Counted from the stretch's first letter, positions 13,186 to 27,800 are shown. The stretch is DNA of 64,000 bases from Opisthorchis felineus (GCA_004794785.1 SJOL01006427.1:422668-486667), one strand, 5' to 3'. The notes: a model not told the origin generated them from the sequence alone. Translations and numbers: made by a program.

Positions 13186-16100
13186 ATAGCCGGTAAATTA
13201 AAAAAAGACGCCACACTTTTTTTTGAAGTTTCAAGCTCACAATATCTTGTACATTCTGCTAGCATACTGCAGGCAAGGCTGAAAACAACCGATGTACCCA
13301 GACAGGTTTTGTAATCCGCTGAATGATCAAATTAACTTCCGACATAGGATTGCTCCCAAGCTAGTTTGTCCGAGGCATACATAAAAGATACATAAAAATA
13401 TCTCCTTTGCGAATCCCACAGCCACAAGGATGGGAAGCCCACTGGCCTACTTCCCACAGTCCCTGCTATGCTAACAAGAAAAATTGCTAATTTAAATTGC
13501 TAACAGAAGCTTGGACCTCGTCTTACAGGAAAGTAGGGTTTTATTAACCAAACTAGAATTAAAAAGCTATGTGAGCAGGTCGTGTTTAATTGAATCCTTG
13601 TGGCAAGCAGAATGGGTCACTCGAGGTTTTTTGTAGTGCGAGGCTTATTGTGATGCCATCCATCCAGTTTTTTCACTTTCTACTTCCTCCATAAATGACT
13701 TCATGAATGCGGAAGAGAAACACCATTCACGAAAGGGATAAATTTTTGCCACAACTTCAACTCCGACCCCCATTTAAAGACAAGAACTCCCGCGCTAGTT
13801 GTCGAATTCTCAGTAATACTCATTTTCTTGCAGATTTAGGATACGCCTTCACCACAAAAATCTTCCCGTTTTTGTTCCAAAATGGATCAAGCTGGCAAGT
13901 AAAAAGTTGGTCTGGCCCGAATGGTAGCCCCAACAACAGGCACAGAGGAATATCTGCTGATACCTCGATATGTCTAAGTTCCTCATGTTCAGTTTTATTG
14001 GATTTTCGAACACAGAATGCGTTCTTCAGATGCGATGAGAGTAGAATCAGGTGCAAAAAATGTCGAAGACATTCCTTGTCCACCGCCTAAACCAAAAATT
14101 GCTTACTAAGCCAGGTGATAACAGTTCGGTCATTCAGCCACCGGCGATTGTTGTTAAAACCTCATGCGGATGTGTCAAGCACTTGCAAGATTGAAAAGAC
14201 TAGTACAGAGTGAGACTTATGTAATCTATGTCAACTCGGAGGGTTACGCATTATGCTGATATCTCAAAACCGATCATCAAGTAGCTTGACAAATATTGAC
14301 TATGTCAGCCACATCGTACTGAATGGGCCTATTCGTACAGTTTCACTGACTTCAGCTGATTCGAAACGGCCTTCCAGAGGTGAACAGAATCAGTGTACTC
14401 TAAGATGAGTGTGAATTTCTTTAACCAAGATATAAAGGTATAATGCCCCTTATAACCGAGGAAAATCGACCAAGTTCACTTGCATGGTGTAGGGTTATGT
14501 GTCGTGTCACGAACATCTAGTCAATTTATAACTACACTGAAGACAGCAATAAGAACTGGAGCAGCATGTTTAAAAGCTATTTCACAGTTTAGCAGCCACA
14601 TGAATATGGTATTGGTGAAAACCTGTGAAAGTGTATTCCAACAAATTGACATGGATCCTAATTCATTGTTAACTCCCATTACTTAACCATAAGTGATCAA
14701 CTCGAGAAATGATTGCAGACATAGTCGTGGAATTTCTCAGGTTTCTATCCTTCAAATTCTCAGATGGCATACACCATCCCAGGGAAATTTGATTTTTTTA
14801 TATTTTAAAGATTAACGCACAAGTCCCGAAGACCGAAAACTCCAAAAGCTGCGATCATTGAAATATATATGGAATAAAACGTCAACCTTACTCCTCATAT
14901 GGACGCGCAGCTCAATTATTGTCAAGTTTATCAATTATTCTCTTTGACGTTTATAGTATACATGTCGTGCATTAGACTCAAAATAGGCGATTTTCACGGG
15001 GAGCCCAAAAATATCTTGATGGAGTCAATTTGACTCAAAACAAAGTTTGGATGGCCCTATTTCACTATCACTTTAGGAATTGATCATGTTCTGAATGATT
15101 TCTTTCACTCTAAACTTAACGGCTTCCTGGCAAAGGTCTTCATTGCTTAAATTTGCAGTCCTGATTTTCTGGGCTTCGGACCCACATGGTACTTAAACGC
15201 AGGAGTGCACCATTGGTGTTGAGGTTCCCGATACGGAACTTCGAGTGACGCGTAGGTTCGACAATCCCGAATATCAAAAGGAAGAAATGGGTTCGAAATT
15301 CTACGGTACTATTTACACAAGGGTAAGCAAATGTGTACAACAAACCTCAATTGTTCACGTTCAGAGCGTCAACAAGTGCACAGGTCTGTCACTGACCGGC
15401 ATAGTGCAGTGTCAACGCCGCACACCAAACAACGGTGAGCGGAATGATGGCTCAGTAGTGTGGGTTGCTGTCGCCCCTTCCGACGACAGTCTCGTGACTC
15501 TCATTGGCCGTGCGATCACATGGAACAAGTCAAGGCAGGCTCAGCAAACGGGATACGAACGCGCATGGGTAAGTAGGTCACCAGCGTACATTCACACACA
15601 TTCACACATGTCAACACACAAGTGTCAGACAGGATGGCCTCTGCGGCAAGATGAGTGGCGGGTACGGATAAGCGAAACAACTGGAGATCAACAGTACATA
15701 GGCGGAGTAAGCAAATGAATGGGGGAATTATCATAAGGTCAAGTTAGATTTAACAATTGGTATACTGTGAATAGATACACCTATATTCCCTACAGTTCCA
15801 TACTCTGGTATACCATACATAAAGTTTTATATATGCAAATGCGTGTGACGTAAGACAGGGATGAAATCAAATAGATCGTACGAACAGCGTGTGACCATAA
15901 GGCAGCCTACTTCTGGTAGTTCTCCGTGGAACTTGGAACACTACTTTTCCGTTAAGCATTTGAAGAAAGCACAGTAGTCAGCATGATATGTCGGGTGTAT
16001 TTCGTTGTCTCTTCGAGTGTAGATGAACAAGTCAGAAGCATGTCAGCTACCATTGGAGTGCCACAGATGTGATAGTTTCCTCCTGTTTACACAGTTCTGG

Positions 16101-17330
16101 CGCAGGACAGCGAACACCAAGATGCCAGTGTTGGCTGAATTTATTGATCCCAGGATACGGAACCCAGAACCGTGTAGACAAAAAGGATCGATTATATCGG
16201 TAGTATTCCGTTGGTGCTTCTGGTATTCTGGTAATGCAAACTCTGGTCCCATCTTATGCATTCACCTGACATTGTTCTGAACTATACACAACAGCGCATC
16301 GTGCAACAGCTCATTTACATCTGCATTTTCTTCAAAATTTTCTCGAAGTGGTCAATATTAACATCCCATCAAAGATCCAAATCGATATTCGTTTTAGTGC
16401 ACCAACAACATTCAGTGTTATTGAGGTTTCAAAAACAGGGCTACAATAACGTGAGCACCGCAATCTACTTTGGGAATTAGTTGGATTACCTGTCAGCTTC
16501 GTTCACGGAGGTATATGTGTATCAAACCCTGGCGTCGTTGTAAAACTTGAATGTTCCTCTTTTTTGCTTTAAAACTGTGCCAGCTACCAGCGATACTTCT
16601 TTTTGTGGTAGCACTCATTGGCATTCTAGCTTGTACTTGTGGACATCAATCATATCCTTCTCTAAGCAAAAGCAAACAAATGCAGTTCTTTGACATCGTG
16701 CAAAAAGTATTCGATCGCGACCTTTAGAGTTTACTTCTATTGGCTGAGCGGTTTGTGCTGTGTTACGCAGCTACGACGTTATACAATGAAACATTAAAAT
16801 CACTCCTGGGGACACAATAAGAGTGGAAACGAGAAGGTAGTTTGACCAGTCATCCTCGACGATACCGGTATACCTGTCCGAGTTACCAGAAGTATTTGCG
16901 TCGACCTGCTAGAAATAAAAAGTGATGCAGTCGTGTACACTGTTGATCGGGGTGCAATAGTTTATGTGTGATGACTACCACGGTGAGTTATTGAATAGAA
17001 GCTTGTTAGGTGACTGGCATTTGACTTTTGCGCAGGGTTTTACCAAGTGAGCTCATGCATTGAGTAAAGCTACTACTCCACTAATCTGTTAGGTTAGATT
17101 ATGATCAGTCGTTAGCACCTTCCTACATACTAATAAAATGAAGACTACCAATGTTGGCTTTTATCCCACACTAACTGGACCACTAGACGGCTGTAAACAG
17201 TTGGCAAGACAGACGGTTCATGCGGACTCAAAGATACTACGGCTAGTGAGCCGGGGAATCCGAAGTATACTAGAAGGAATGACGATGGTGGACCAACTGG
17301 CAATATCTTTTTGAGATACATCAGCCGACA
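13186..17330. other. No gene seen
   Basis: Non-coding. A 157-codon open frame at 15245-15718 has no recognisable motif and overlaps CACA-rich simple sequence. A 127-codon frame at 13707-14090 is similarly anonymous. Confidence 0.45.
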
Positions 17331-17378
17331 TCAGTATATATATATATACATAAGTAAATACATATATATATATATGCA
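17331..17378. repeat. AT-rich microsatellite
   Basis: Two interrupted runs of TA/AT dinucleotides (around 17335-17348 and 17361-17376) separated by an A-rich spacer. The Tyr/Ile-rich open frames over it are artefacts of the repeat. Confidence 0.9.
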
Positions 17379-20300
17379 TGTGCGTATACTTGCACTCAAG
17401 TGTGCCAGAAGTGCCACCAGTAGCATGCACCGGTCTATCAGTATTAACGGAAGACAGCGCACAGATCCTATCATATCGTTTTTGCATGAAGATTCCGTCC
17501 TAAAATTTGCCGCCATTCCTTATTTAAGCCAGTATTCGGCTAACTCGTTAATTATAAATATTGTAGATAACTAATCTCGAAAATAACGTATGGATAATTG
17601 TTGTATGCAATAACCTACACGGAGTTTTCGCATTACTATAACTATAACTCTTGTGGCCTCAAATCATTTTCGACCACTTTGCAGCTATTCGACAGAATGT
17701 ATCTTTGGTAATTTGATCGTCCTACTGTGTTGGTACTTTTCTCAGCAAAACAAATGCCTTTATAGACTGGATTCTCAACGCTGAACAGAAATTCTTCTTA
17801 CATTCATTTGATCTTCTAATAGAGATATTTTGTTTTTAGAACAGATATATAAGACACTTAAAAAAACTGAACGAAGGTTGAAAGTACATCGGCTGCTGCA
17901 ACTATAACTACACATAAATTCTTCGCCTCAGTAGGACGAAAGTTTAGCTGTAAACCGCGCCGTGCAAAAAAGTCGTAATTCTTGAAGCAATTAAAATCGA
18001 TTCAAATTTAACGACTGATTAATGGGTGTATCAACTCGATTTCACCACAAAAAGGCACTTTGACGTTGTAGGCCACTCTGTATTATGTGTGTGTTGTAGT
18101 AGTCGTGGTAGGAACCCTGATACAGAGATAACTAACCTAAAGTCAGGTAGAATTTACTTGTAGGATAGCAATTCAAATTCATTTATTACTATCCGGCTGT
18201 TTGCTTCGAAATTCGTGTGCCTTGTACGTGGTAGTTCCAACTCGTTCGGTTACCAGCGACCATTCATCTCATTTTGATTGCTTAGCTCGTCAATGCATCT
18301 GGATATCGGAGCATTATTTCTCCGATTTGCCGGTGGTTGGGCTCAGATGCTCGTTGCACATTACACTGTTTGCGCTTCATGCCATCTATGAAGAAGTTTG
18401 TGCTCTTAACTTTTGGCTTTGGTCATACCTGTAGCAAGCGCCCATCTACAGTTAGCTGCGTCTGCTTAGGTGGTCAACAGGTTGGAACCTGATAACACAA
18501 ACATACAGGCAAAAAAACACTCGGTTTATAGCTTGTAGGACTGAAGTTGCAGTTTTCGAACCACAGATCAAGGTCATTCAGATCCACGAATTCCCAGTGG
18601 TTTCTGGCTTTAGACCGAAGGATGATTGTCACCTGAGACTTGCGTGTGCTGTGTATTCGGATGGTACATTGAAACTGTCAGTGATTTGTGCCAACGCTGG
18701 CTAGCGTCCTGAAGGTTTTGCGCGTCTGCCTGTGCGGACTTACTGTCTGTTTTGTTCGACCTCCGGGTTGATGTAATGTGCTCCATACAGGTCAGGTGTC
18801 CAGCTGATTTTTTATCGTGACCAGAGGTCAGCTGGTCATTTGGGCTCTTTGAACTCCGGTGGCTAAGTAGCCCGTTGTCGGTGTTGGAGACTGTATGAGT
18901 TGTTTCGCTTATTAGAGTGCCTCTTTAATAACCAATGTAAATCAATAATTTATTAACTAAGCCTCGGCTTTTATGGGCAATAAGAAACATTGGTTCAGTA
19001 TTAGCTACGACAGTAGCAAAGGTGTGACCAGAAACACCTTTGGAATTACGGTGAAAATCACAATCTTAGTTCGTTATAAATTTCTGTGGTCATAATACAC
19101 TAGACGTGGAAATCGCTAATCCTGTGCCTTTGATTGTTGTGCTTAAGTATGCCTTTAGAAAACTTCCTTTAGCCGTTCGATAGGATGTTGGGCATTGTTA
19201 ATTATGCTGTGTAGATATCTTATTTCCAGTGGCTGAAGACAAACTGAGTGAGAAATTTTTCAAGGTAGAATTGAACCGTGGACTTTTCTACCTGAAGAAA
19301 GCACGAAAACCTAAATAGCCAACTCCTGATTTGATGCCACTGAATCTGACGGACAGACATTTTTCAACTACGCCTTCAATCAACTTCCCCATGTAAAGCA
19401 GGATCATGGATTGTGTTGTTTACTGATGTGAGTTTTGTTCCATTATATCTTCAGCACCTTCAAGGTCCTATTCATAATGGGGCGACCATTCGTGTCAACG
19501 ACTGCCAACTCGGATGCGCTGTAGGCGTTAGTCAATGCTTCCAACCCAGTTTATCTTTCACTCTATCGGCGTCCCGCGTAAGCGGACATTTTCATTTAGT
19601 ATGTCTATAAATGAACGCCTGACGGATGTTTTCAAGTAGTGCGCCTATCTAGCTTGTCAGGCGTGAAAACGGTACTCATTGCTCATCCAGCAACTACGAA
19701 CTCCTCTGCAATCTATAATTTTTCTACTGGAGACCATTGTTTAGGTGCCTCCGCTAGCTTGAATTTACACGTTACTCCTGGCAGGTCTACAGATGATAAG
19801 ACGCCTGTTAACTCCAAAATATTCATTAAAAAAGCAGACCAAAGCAGTCGGGTACGTATGTCATAAATGTATCTAAAAAGGACTTAGTAAGATATCGTGC
19901 TATGTTTTAGCCCACTGGTTAGTCACATGCTCGCGTTGCCTGAAAATGAGCAGATCCATAAAAAACAAGTTTTCCATGGTCTCAGGGATGATGCACTTGA
20001 GTTGCATCTATTGGGCCGATTTCGGTATAGCTATCGTAGTTTCTTCTGCGATTGCGCTTTTCAGTTTTGTCTAGACTATGGGTAGGCATCCAAGTTAAGC
20101 AGCCAGCTAATTCACACGAAGTAAGCACGTTGTCAAAACTGGTAATAGCCACTTTGCACTTCTGCGCTCATCTTTCCAGTACATACCAAATACAACAATT
20201 TAAACACGTCTGGCGGTTTTTTTGCAGTTGGAATCATCACATTAGGACCTACCAGCTCAATCAGTGAGAGTAAATGTTATATGAGTGCCCACATCTATGA

Positions 20301-21821
20301 TTTTTGTTGCCGTTATAAAACAGTAGGCGCAAAATCCTCTTATCTACCAGCGCCTACCAACAGTGTACTACGTTATTAATACTCAGAAACTCTATGCCAA
20401 AGTCTGAAACCACCAAGTTTATATTCATCCTAGCATGATGGATTACATTTGCCATTCAATTGGAGTTATCTTAGGCACTTGGAAATATGCACGCGTACGT
20501 GACTATGTTGACGTACTATTTGAAACAAACTAGTTTCATCAATCGCATATGAAAAGTGTAGCAGGCGGTTGAAAGTGCCCTGTCGTATGCTGACATATGA
20601 TGATGGAATATTCTATGCATCTCAAATAATGGTAACATAAATATGAACGTGGGAGTCAGAGGTATTCGGCTGCTGGTGTGGTCATTCATTCAAACACACG
20701 AAATGCAGCGGCTGCTGTCATTCGCTCACTCATATGGAAGGCACCCTTTGAAGTGGTCTATTAATTAGTAGTACTTCGGCAACATAGTATGCTGCGGCGT
20801 AAAGTACAACAAATCAGGTTTCACAAACTCGACAAATCATTCCTAGTAAAACCCGACAGTAAGTATTAAGCAATTTAATTTCAAACCGGCAGACAGTTGC
20901 AATTCTTTAAGAATAGATTCTCACAAAACACTTTTGGGGAGACTTGTTACTTTTGCATTCCCAATAATGCCCCGTTTATTTTGTGTTCGGAAAAGTCACG
21001 TTGACTGGGGGAATTCAGTGGAACAGGTCAAACAAGGTTGCGGGCTATCAACACGCAAGTCGTCAGAGTCACGGAACTATAGGTCATCCTAGATGGTTGT
21101 AGGAGATGTCTAAATCGTAAAATACAAGATGTGAATAGTTGTTTGTTGGCCATCAAAATGATTTCACATTCCCTGCTGCTGATTCCTGTCTGGCGGAGAA
21201 TAAGAATGCGCTACAGCAGCAGACAAAAAAGTACAGCAAATTAGCTGACAAAACCGGCGCAATGCTAGCGACGGACGCCGATGCTCGAATTAAGTGTCAG
21301 AGAGGATCTGTATTTCAGTCAGACTGTGATTCACGCACTACCTATTCTCAAATCTGATGGTACATCATCACCATCGACAGCATGACATCAGTGTTCAACA
21401 TCGATGCTTCGCTGCCGTACTATCTGATGGTAAACAAAAGACCACATTTCCCTTCTCAGACTTTCAAACGACAGTTCTGTGCGCCACATTTTGAATATGA
21501 TTTCGGGTTTTTTCCTTAAGATACTAAATGTCCGGCCTCACTTTCAAAACACATGGTTGGTTTATAAAATCCGTTTTGCACAACTTCGCGACAGAGTGAA
21601 TCTAGAGCTTGATAGTAAAGACATGAAAATGACAAATTCAGAATTTTTTGGTTCTGTTGTATAGCAGATGCGAACAGTGGGAAACTCATCTCCTTAGTGT
21701 TTGTTCTGTTGCCTACCTTTACCAATGGCTCTTCTTCTATACGAAAAATGTAGGCTTCAATGAACCTGACCTGAAAATCAGTATCATTGGACTTGTGGCC
21801 GCATCGATTATTAATCGGAAA
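17379..21821. other. Upstream region of transporter copy 1, no gene seen
   Basis: About 4.4 kb without a supported gene. Frames at 19413-19610 and 19639-19866 sit next to acceptor- and donor-like sites, but the phases do not join, so no gene model works. The promoter and 5' untranslated region of transporter copy 1 should lie near its 3' end but cannot be placed by sequence alone. Confidence 0.4.
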
Positions 21822-24800
21822 ATGGTGAGATGAAACACTCGACCTCAAAATAATGAATATTTCAGAGCCCGGAAAAGAAATTCCTGTGCAAGGGCATTAT
21901 GACCGTGATTGGTGGAATGTTGATCCATTTCACATTCGGCTACTTTTATACGGTTGGTGGGTTCAATGATGTTGGTCGACTTATGTCTAGCTAATATGAC
22001 TCCATACATATACAGTTACGTGAGAGCTCGAGTGGACCCAAATGCAGACAAAAGGCTTACAATCTGGTTATCCGCGATTGCACTGGTTATGCAGGGTGTT
22101 ATGATGCCCATTGGTGGCCTTCTCTCTCAGAAAATTGGCTTCCGCCCGGTCGTTGGAATTTCATGCATAGTTCATAGGTGAGTTATGTTGCGTACAGTTT
22201 CACAAGTGCTTCAGAAGAACTGTTCATTTCCTGTATGAGTCTCCTTAGTTTTAGCGCCTGAAAGAAACATTAGGTAAATTGATCCACCAACGCGTTTCTT
22301 AGACAGAGGCAAATTCATGAAGTAAGCTGATCCAGTCAACTTTGCACACCACTTTGCTCACCCTATAAGCACTCACAAAGTCGATAGACTCCGTCATTGA
22401 AAGCAAAATACAAAATAAAACACAGAGACTACTCTCTAAGCTACATAAGTGGTTTCCAATACACTAATTCCATAAATCTGAGACTCTTCTTCAGAAAGAC
22501 AATACAGATAATAATTACTAATCATAAGTGTTTTAACCAGTTTCATTTTTTCTAGGGATCTCTAAGAGTATCCTTAGCAAGGTAAAATCCTTTGGCCGAG
22601 TTTGGGGCTGCCATCTTGTCAGCCAGACCATCATTTTACCTACACCAGTGTTATTACACTTGATCACCGTGCTTTTTCTGTTTTAGTGGGGCCGTGCTGC
22701 TGACATATGTCACCATTTTGAGGTCATACCCAGGAGTCATTTTTACCTACGGACTGGTTCAAGGTGCTGGGTTTGGATTTGGTTACTCCGTTATTTTTGG
22801 TGTGGCAACTGTAGTAAGTTCCGTTCTACCTTTATTAAATCAGGTCTTCAAAACTTTTTGTGGCGAAAGAGGTTGCTCAGAAGACGCAATCTGTATGCTG
22901 GCTGGTAAAAAGTTCCTTTTGACAGAGCGAAAGTGATCATCCCCCAGAGACATTTTGTGTGAAGGATGTTTTCACAAATCAGTCGACTGTATCGTCATCA
23001 TGTGTACTGATTTTCTGCCAGAAATGAGGGCTACAAATTGTGCAACGATCTATTTGTTTCCAATACGAAAAGGTTTTATTCTTTGATAAAAGCCTTATTC
23101 AAATACCTAAGGTTGTAATACAGATATAGTTTCCAGAATATTTTAGTCCTCAAAATGGATTTCTCAAGACCCGGCCTGTCGTACTTCAATTTTAGTGGTT
23201 TCCAACCCAACGAGCACTAATATTTGGACTGGTTGTTAGTGGTTTCGGTTTGGGCGCTCTGATCTTCACTCCAATACAGACGTCTTTCATCAACCCGGAT
23301 AATATCTCCACGGTTAACGGGTAAGTGGTGCTTGGTAAGTGATCGTATGCCAAGTGATAGTATGCCAAGGTTCACACGCCCGTTGCAAGATAAAGTAGTC
23401 TGCAGTTATCCAAGGGAGGTGGCGTCACACTCACATAATTTCTAGGTCACGCATTTCGAAGGAGCCGAAGCCTGCCAATGTTATCCATTAAATGATCGAA
23501 GTAAAATTTCCGACGGTGAAAAACCAATGTGATGGAGTCAAAGGCTCTACCTCTAAAGTGGTACATCTCCGATAAAATTCCCACCGGCTCACAGCTAACG
23601 TCCTTCGGTTCACATCACGTTGATGTAATATGTCAAGGGAAAAAACCGCACAGCAGCTGTAGGTACTTACACCAAACATTTGGACATACCGATAGCCCTG
23701 AAAAGGGTAGAAATGTTTTTTCTATAAGGCGTCATTCCTCCACATTCTGACGATTCACGGTAATAGAACAGGTCGCGAGTTTACCTGAACCATTTTACTA
23801 CTGTGAACAAGGAATGAGTAACCCGCTTGATTTCAGTTTTTTCAACCTAGATCGGTCCTCTTCAGTGAGAACCTATAATCTTTCTCGTTGAGGAGAGCGA
23901 TGAAACTTTTAGGCTGAATTTTCAATTTTGAGAGGAAAGCGAAAAGTAGTTTGTGCTGAAGACACAACTGCTCTCTTTTCCTTTTTCATCTTTTTTCTTC
24001 CTCCCCCACACGGTACTTGAGCCTATGTTTCAAGTCAAATTCAATCAACCATTTGAAATAATCTACGACGTTCATCAATCTTATGGAAGAATACCTGACT
24101 CTCGTGTTTTGGGTGTAACGTTTGAAGGAATTTCGGCCGGATTATGTTAATTATTGTAAAAATTAACTAGTAACTTGAAACCAAACAGGGTGATTGGCCC
24201 CATTTGGATTAGCTGAAATCTTATCTCACTCAGATGGACGCACTATTTGGTAGGTGACAAAATAAGTTGGTCTAGAGCACCTGCTAATTCAGCATATGGT
24301 GATGCATACGTAACTTAAATATATGTACCATCAGGGCAATTTCTCCCTGGTAAAATTAGCACCATAGCACTACCAATGTTACATTTGTATTTGTGGTGAG
24401 TCTTACCTTTTCACATTACTAGCCCATTTGAGATTCATGAACAGTGAGACTTATGCACCAAACAACTCGAAGAAACTATGATATTCTTTAACTGTAATAC
24501 TTTGAATATTCTCACACCTAAGGGACACATAAATGTTATTCTCGCCCGTTACTGCCTAAGGGCAAGATTGCGACTACAATCCAGCAATTTCTTCCTACCG
24601 GGTCGAGAGGGCACGTAAAAAGCTTTAATGAGCACATTTCAGAGTGTTTGATAATTTTCTGTATAAATGGGTTCCACTGGGGATATCCAGGCGCCAAATC
24701 TGACTTTCTGGTCATTCTGATGCCATGCGTTATTTGCAAAGGATTTATCTTAGGCACACTCAAACACATTTAGATCAATAATCCTCACTTATCTTTGAGC

Positions 24801-27800
24801 GACAAGAAGACGATATTTTCATTATGCACCATGCCAACAAGTGTAGGATGATTGAATATAGCGTTGATGTCCTGAGTGGTGACAGCAATATATTGGCAAA
24901 GAACGAAAGCCACCATACCCACGAATACTCAACTAGATACCTTTGGTGAACGAGAGATTAGACGCATTCACACAGTTTCACAGTAAAGTTAGCTACACTT
25001 CAAAAGCTAAAAGCGACAGCGTCAACTGCGTCAACTTGGGGGTGTTCAGGAATCCTTAGCGGGTTTGTACTCTAGTGGGGAGTGGACGGGTTCCGTCGAA
25101 TGGTCAATTTTACCTTGGGGGTGTCTTTGTAAGCTGGAATTACATGGTTGGGCAAACTGATTGCCACCTGTCGTCAATAGTGTTGGCGGACTTTAGTGAA
25201 CGAGTGAGACATTAGAAATTTCGTTTATCTAAACCCAGGGCGTCTGCCTGTCTGAACGTTCCTCGCCAGGTACCGCAGAGAATGGTCACCCATGTACAAA
25301 CGCACGTTCACTACATACACTCGTGCGTTGAAATTAGCCAACTTCAGACGCCTGGTTCCCTGTAAGCTAGAAACAGGGTCCAGAAAACCTGGACCACTGT
25401 TAAGGAGGGCTTGTTATGACTGGACGTTTATGAAACTTTTGTTAAGAAGTCGTTTGCGTTCTCATTGCTCGGCTTTACCTAAACAAGGCTTACGTAGCAA
25501 AATAATTGTAGCAAGCAAAACGGGATTACACAGGCTATGTTCAAGCTAACCATTGATAGGGAACCAGACATAACTACAAAATTAATGGTGAAGCAATTGC
25601 GGTATGGCGTCGGTTCTTTTTTGAAAATGATGGCTACAATACCGTGTTATGTGCAGCTGGAAATTGTCGAAGTCGCAGGTCCAAAGAATATGACCGTATT
25701 AGTCGCTTGGATAGACAATCAGTGGTTTCAGGTGTTGGGGGTTGCGGGATTTTTGTAGAAAACATACTCACATGGCTCTCATTTGAACAAGCGTCCTCCT
25801 GTCCTCGTGCACTCACCCTGGTGGGTCCACACCAAAGAGGGCGGAAGCAGTGGACTCGAGTTTTGCTCTTATTAGAGCTCATTAGCAGTGTATATCCAAT
25901 GGCCGTGCAGGGGTTTGAACTACGCACATCTGACATGCGAGGCGAGCGTGTTACCACTGAGCCACAGGCGCACGCTGGACTCATCCGAATTTTTACGTCT
26001 GAACAGGTGAACATGTTCGTGCTTGAGTGATATGAGTGGGACGCTCGACGCCTCGAACGACGACCCAGTAACATACCTTGGTTGTGTCGATCGACTGGCC
26101 CGCCAGTCAAGACTTCCCAGTCAGGTATCGCCTATCTCTGGTTTTGATTTATTTGAAAGTAACATTTAGTCGTTATTTCTTCTCAGTAGACTTATGTGGC
26201 TTACCAAATACACACTTATGGAAAATAGGATTTTATTACTTAAAGCATCTCTACTTTATGGGAGGTAAGGACGAATGCCCAGTACTCAAATAATCGGTTC
26301 TAAAGTTTGCATGCGGTGGTGCACATTGAGCACTGAAACTGTACGATAATACAGCAATAAGGATGTTACATTTAATCATGAATGTTGTGTGTGTTGCCAA
26401 CCATTACAGGGAATTCGTAGACGACAGTGTGCTCGACCGCGTGCCGAAATGCTTTCTACTCTGTGGTGGAGTTCTTTTGGGGATACAAACAATCGGGCTT
26501 TGTTTAATGCGGCAGAGACCTTCAAAGGTGAGCTCAACACTCGTGAATGATTCAGTGAGGATTTGTGTGTACGCAAAAGGCAGCGTGAATGTTGACTTTA
26601 TGAACCTGTTTATTCTAAAGCACAAATAACGTAGCCCGGCTGATCGGCAAACTGTTGAGACTGGAGGAGATAGCTATTATCCTTCCGGAAAACTGCCGAA
26701 TAATGAAGAGCTGTGGGTTAGCCGTTAACCTACCGATAGATCTGAGGTAATGTATACGGCTTCGGATAGATAGCGATATAGCTAGAGATGACGAGAAGCC
26801 ATATGTTATTTTGACATTTTTTGGTCAAAGGTATTCTTGAATTTCGTCCAATGTATTGCCTAGATTCGTTTATGCATATTAAGTCCACCATGCGTGTTCT
26901 AAGCCAGTTGTCGAACGCTTCCTATCAGTGTACGCTACCTTAAACGATGTTTGTAAAAACCTTAGTCCAAAATTTGTCATACTCTCGCTATCCATACTAG
27001 AAACCCGGAGAAGAAGAAATAAGGGTCGAGGAAGAAGAGGTTGAAAATGTGAGTTAGTTTGACTTGTACACAGCCACACTGACATACCACTGTGATGCGC
27101 ATAAGAGATCCAGAACAACTAAGAAATATTCTCCACTAATTTCTCTTACTGTATATTCCAGGAGAAGCAACTTGAAGAGTAAGTACATCATTATGCTTTT
27201 CGTTTAAAAATTCAAAGTAGTTTCCTGGTGAGAAGAATGTATTGCCCAAGGCACGGAGTTCTGACCCTATTTTATGTATATGAATAGTATAAATAATCAT
27301 TCAGCTGTAACACCCTTTCGGTGTCTAGCTGCTATGCTACCCAAAGGAACCGCGAGAGCTGGGACACTGTCAGGTTGCTCAAGCCTAGACAGGGGAAGTT
27401 GAGATGAAGAGGCCGAGTTTGGACCACGGATATTCCGGTCAGTAAATTCGCGATTTAACCTCTGAGCTATCTCGCACCTGTCACTGTTGTGTTTCATATT
27501 GACCCTTCGAATTCTTGAAGAATCTTTTTAGTATATTGAGAATTGGGCTGTTAGCAAGTTGACGCTTGATGGAGAAACGCAGTCTGGCATCTAATTATAT
27601 TACACTTTTGTTGCAACGGAACGAAGCTGTTGAAGTGAATATACTGACCTTTCCACGTTTGCTTTCTGTGGAGTTTGCGCTGCATGGTCCCATCACTCTT
27701 CCTTTTAACACTGACATCGAGGAAACTTAACTGTCCGTTCTGCTCCGATTCGATAGTAACCTTGATATTAGTATGGACTGAAGTGAAACTGCTTAGCACG

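Noticed and set aside
15245..15718. 157-codon open frame on the + strand
   Set aside because: Contains CACA-type simple sequence and no domain; not supported as a gene.
19413..19866. Two adjacent frames with nearby acceptor and donor sites
   Set aside because: The phases do not join with any AG/GT pair tried, and neither peptide is recognisable.
25634..26110. 158-codon - strand and 128-codon + strand open frames
   Set aside because: Both run through the tRNA-derived SINE and have no independent support.
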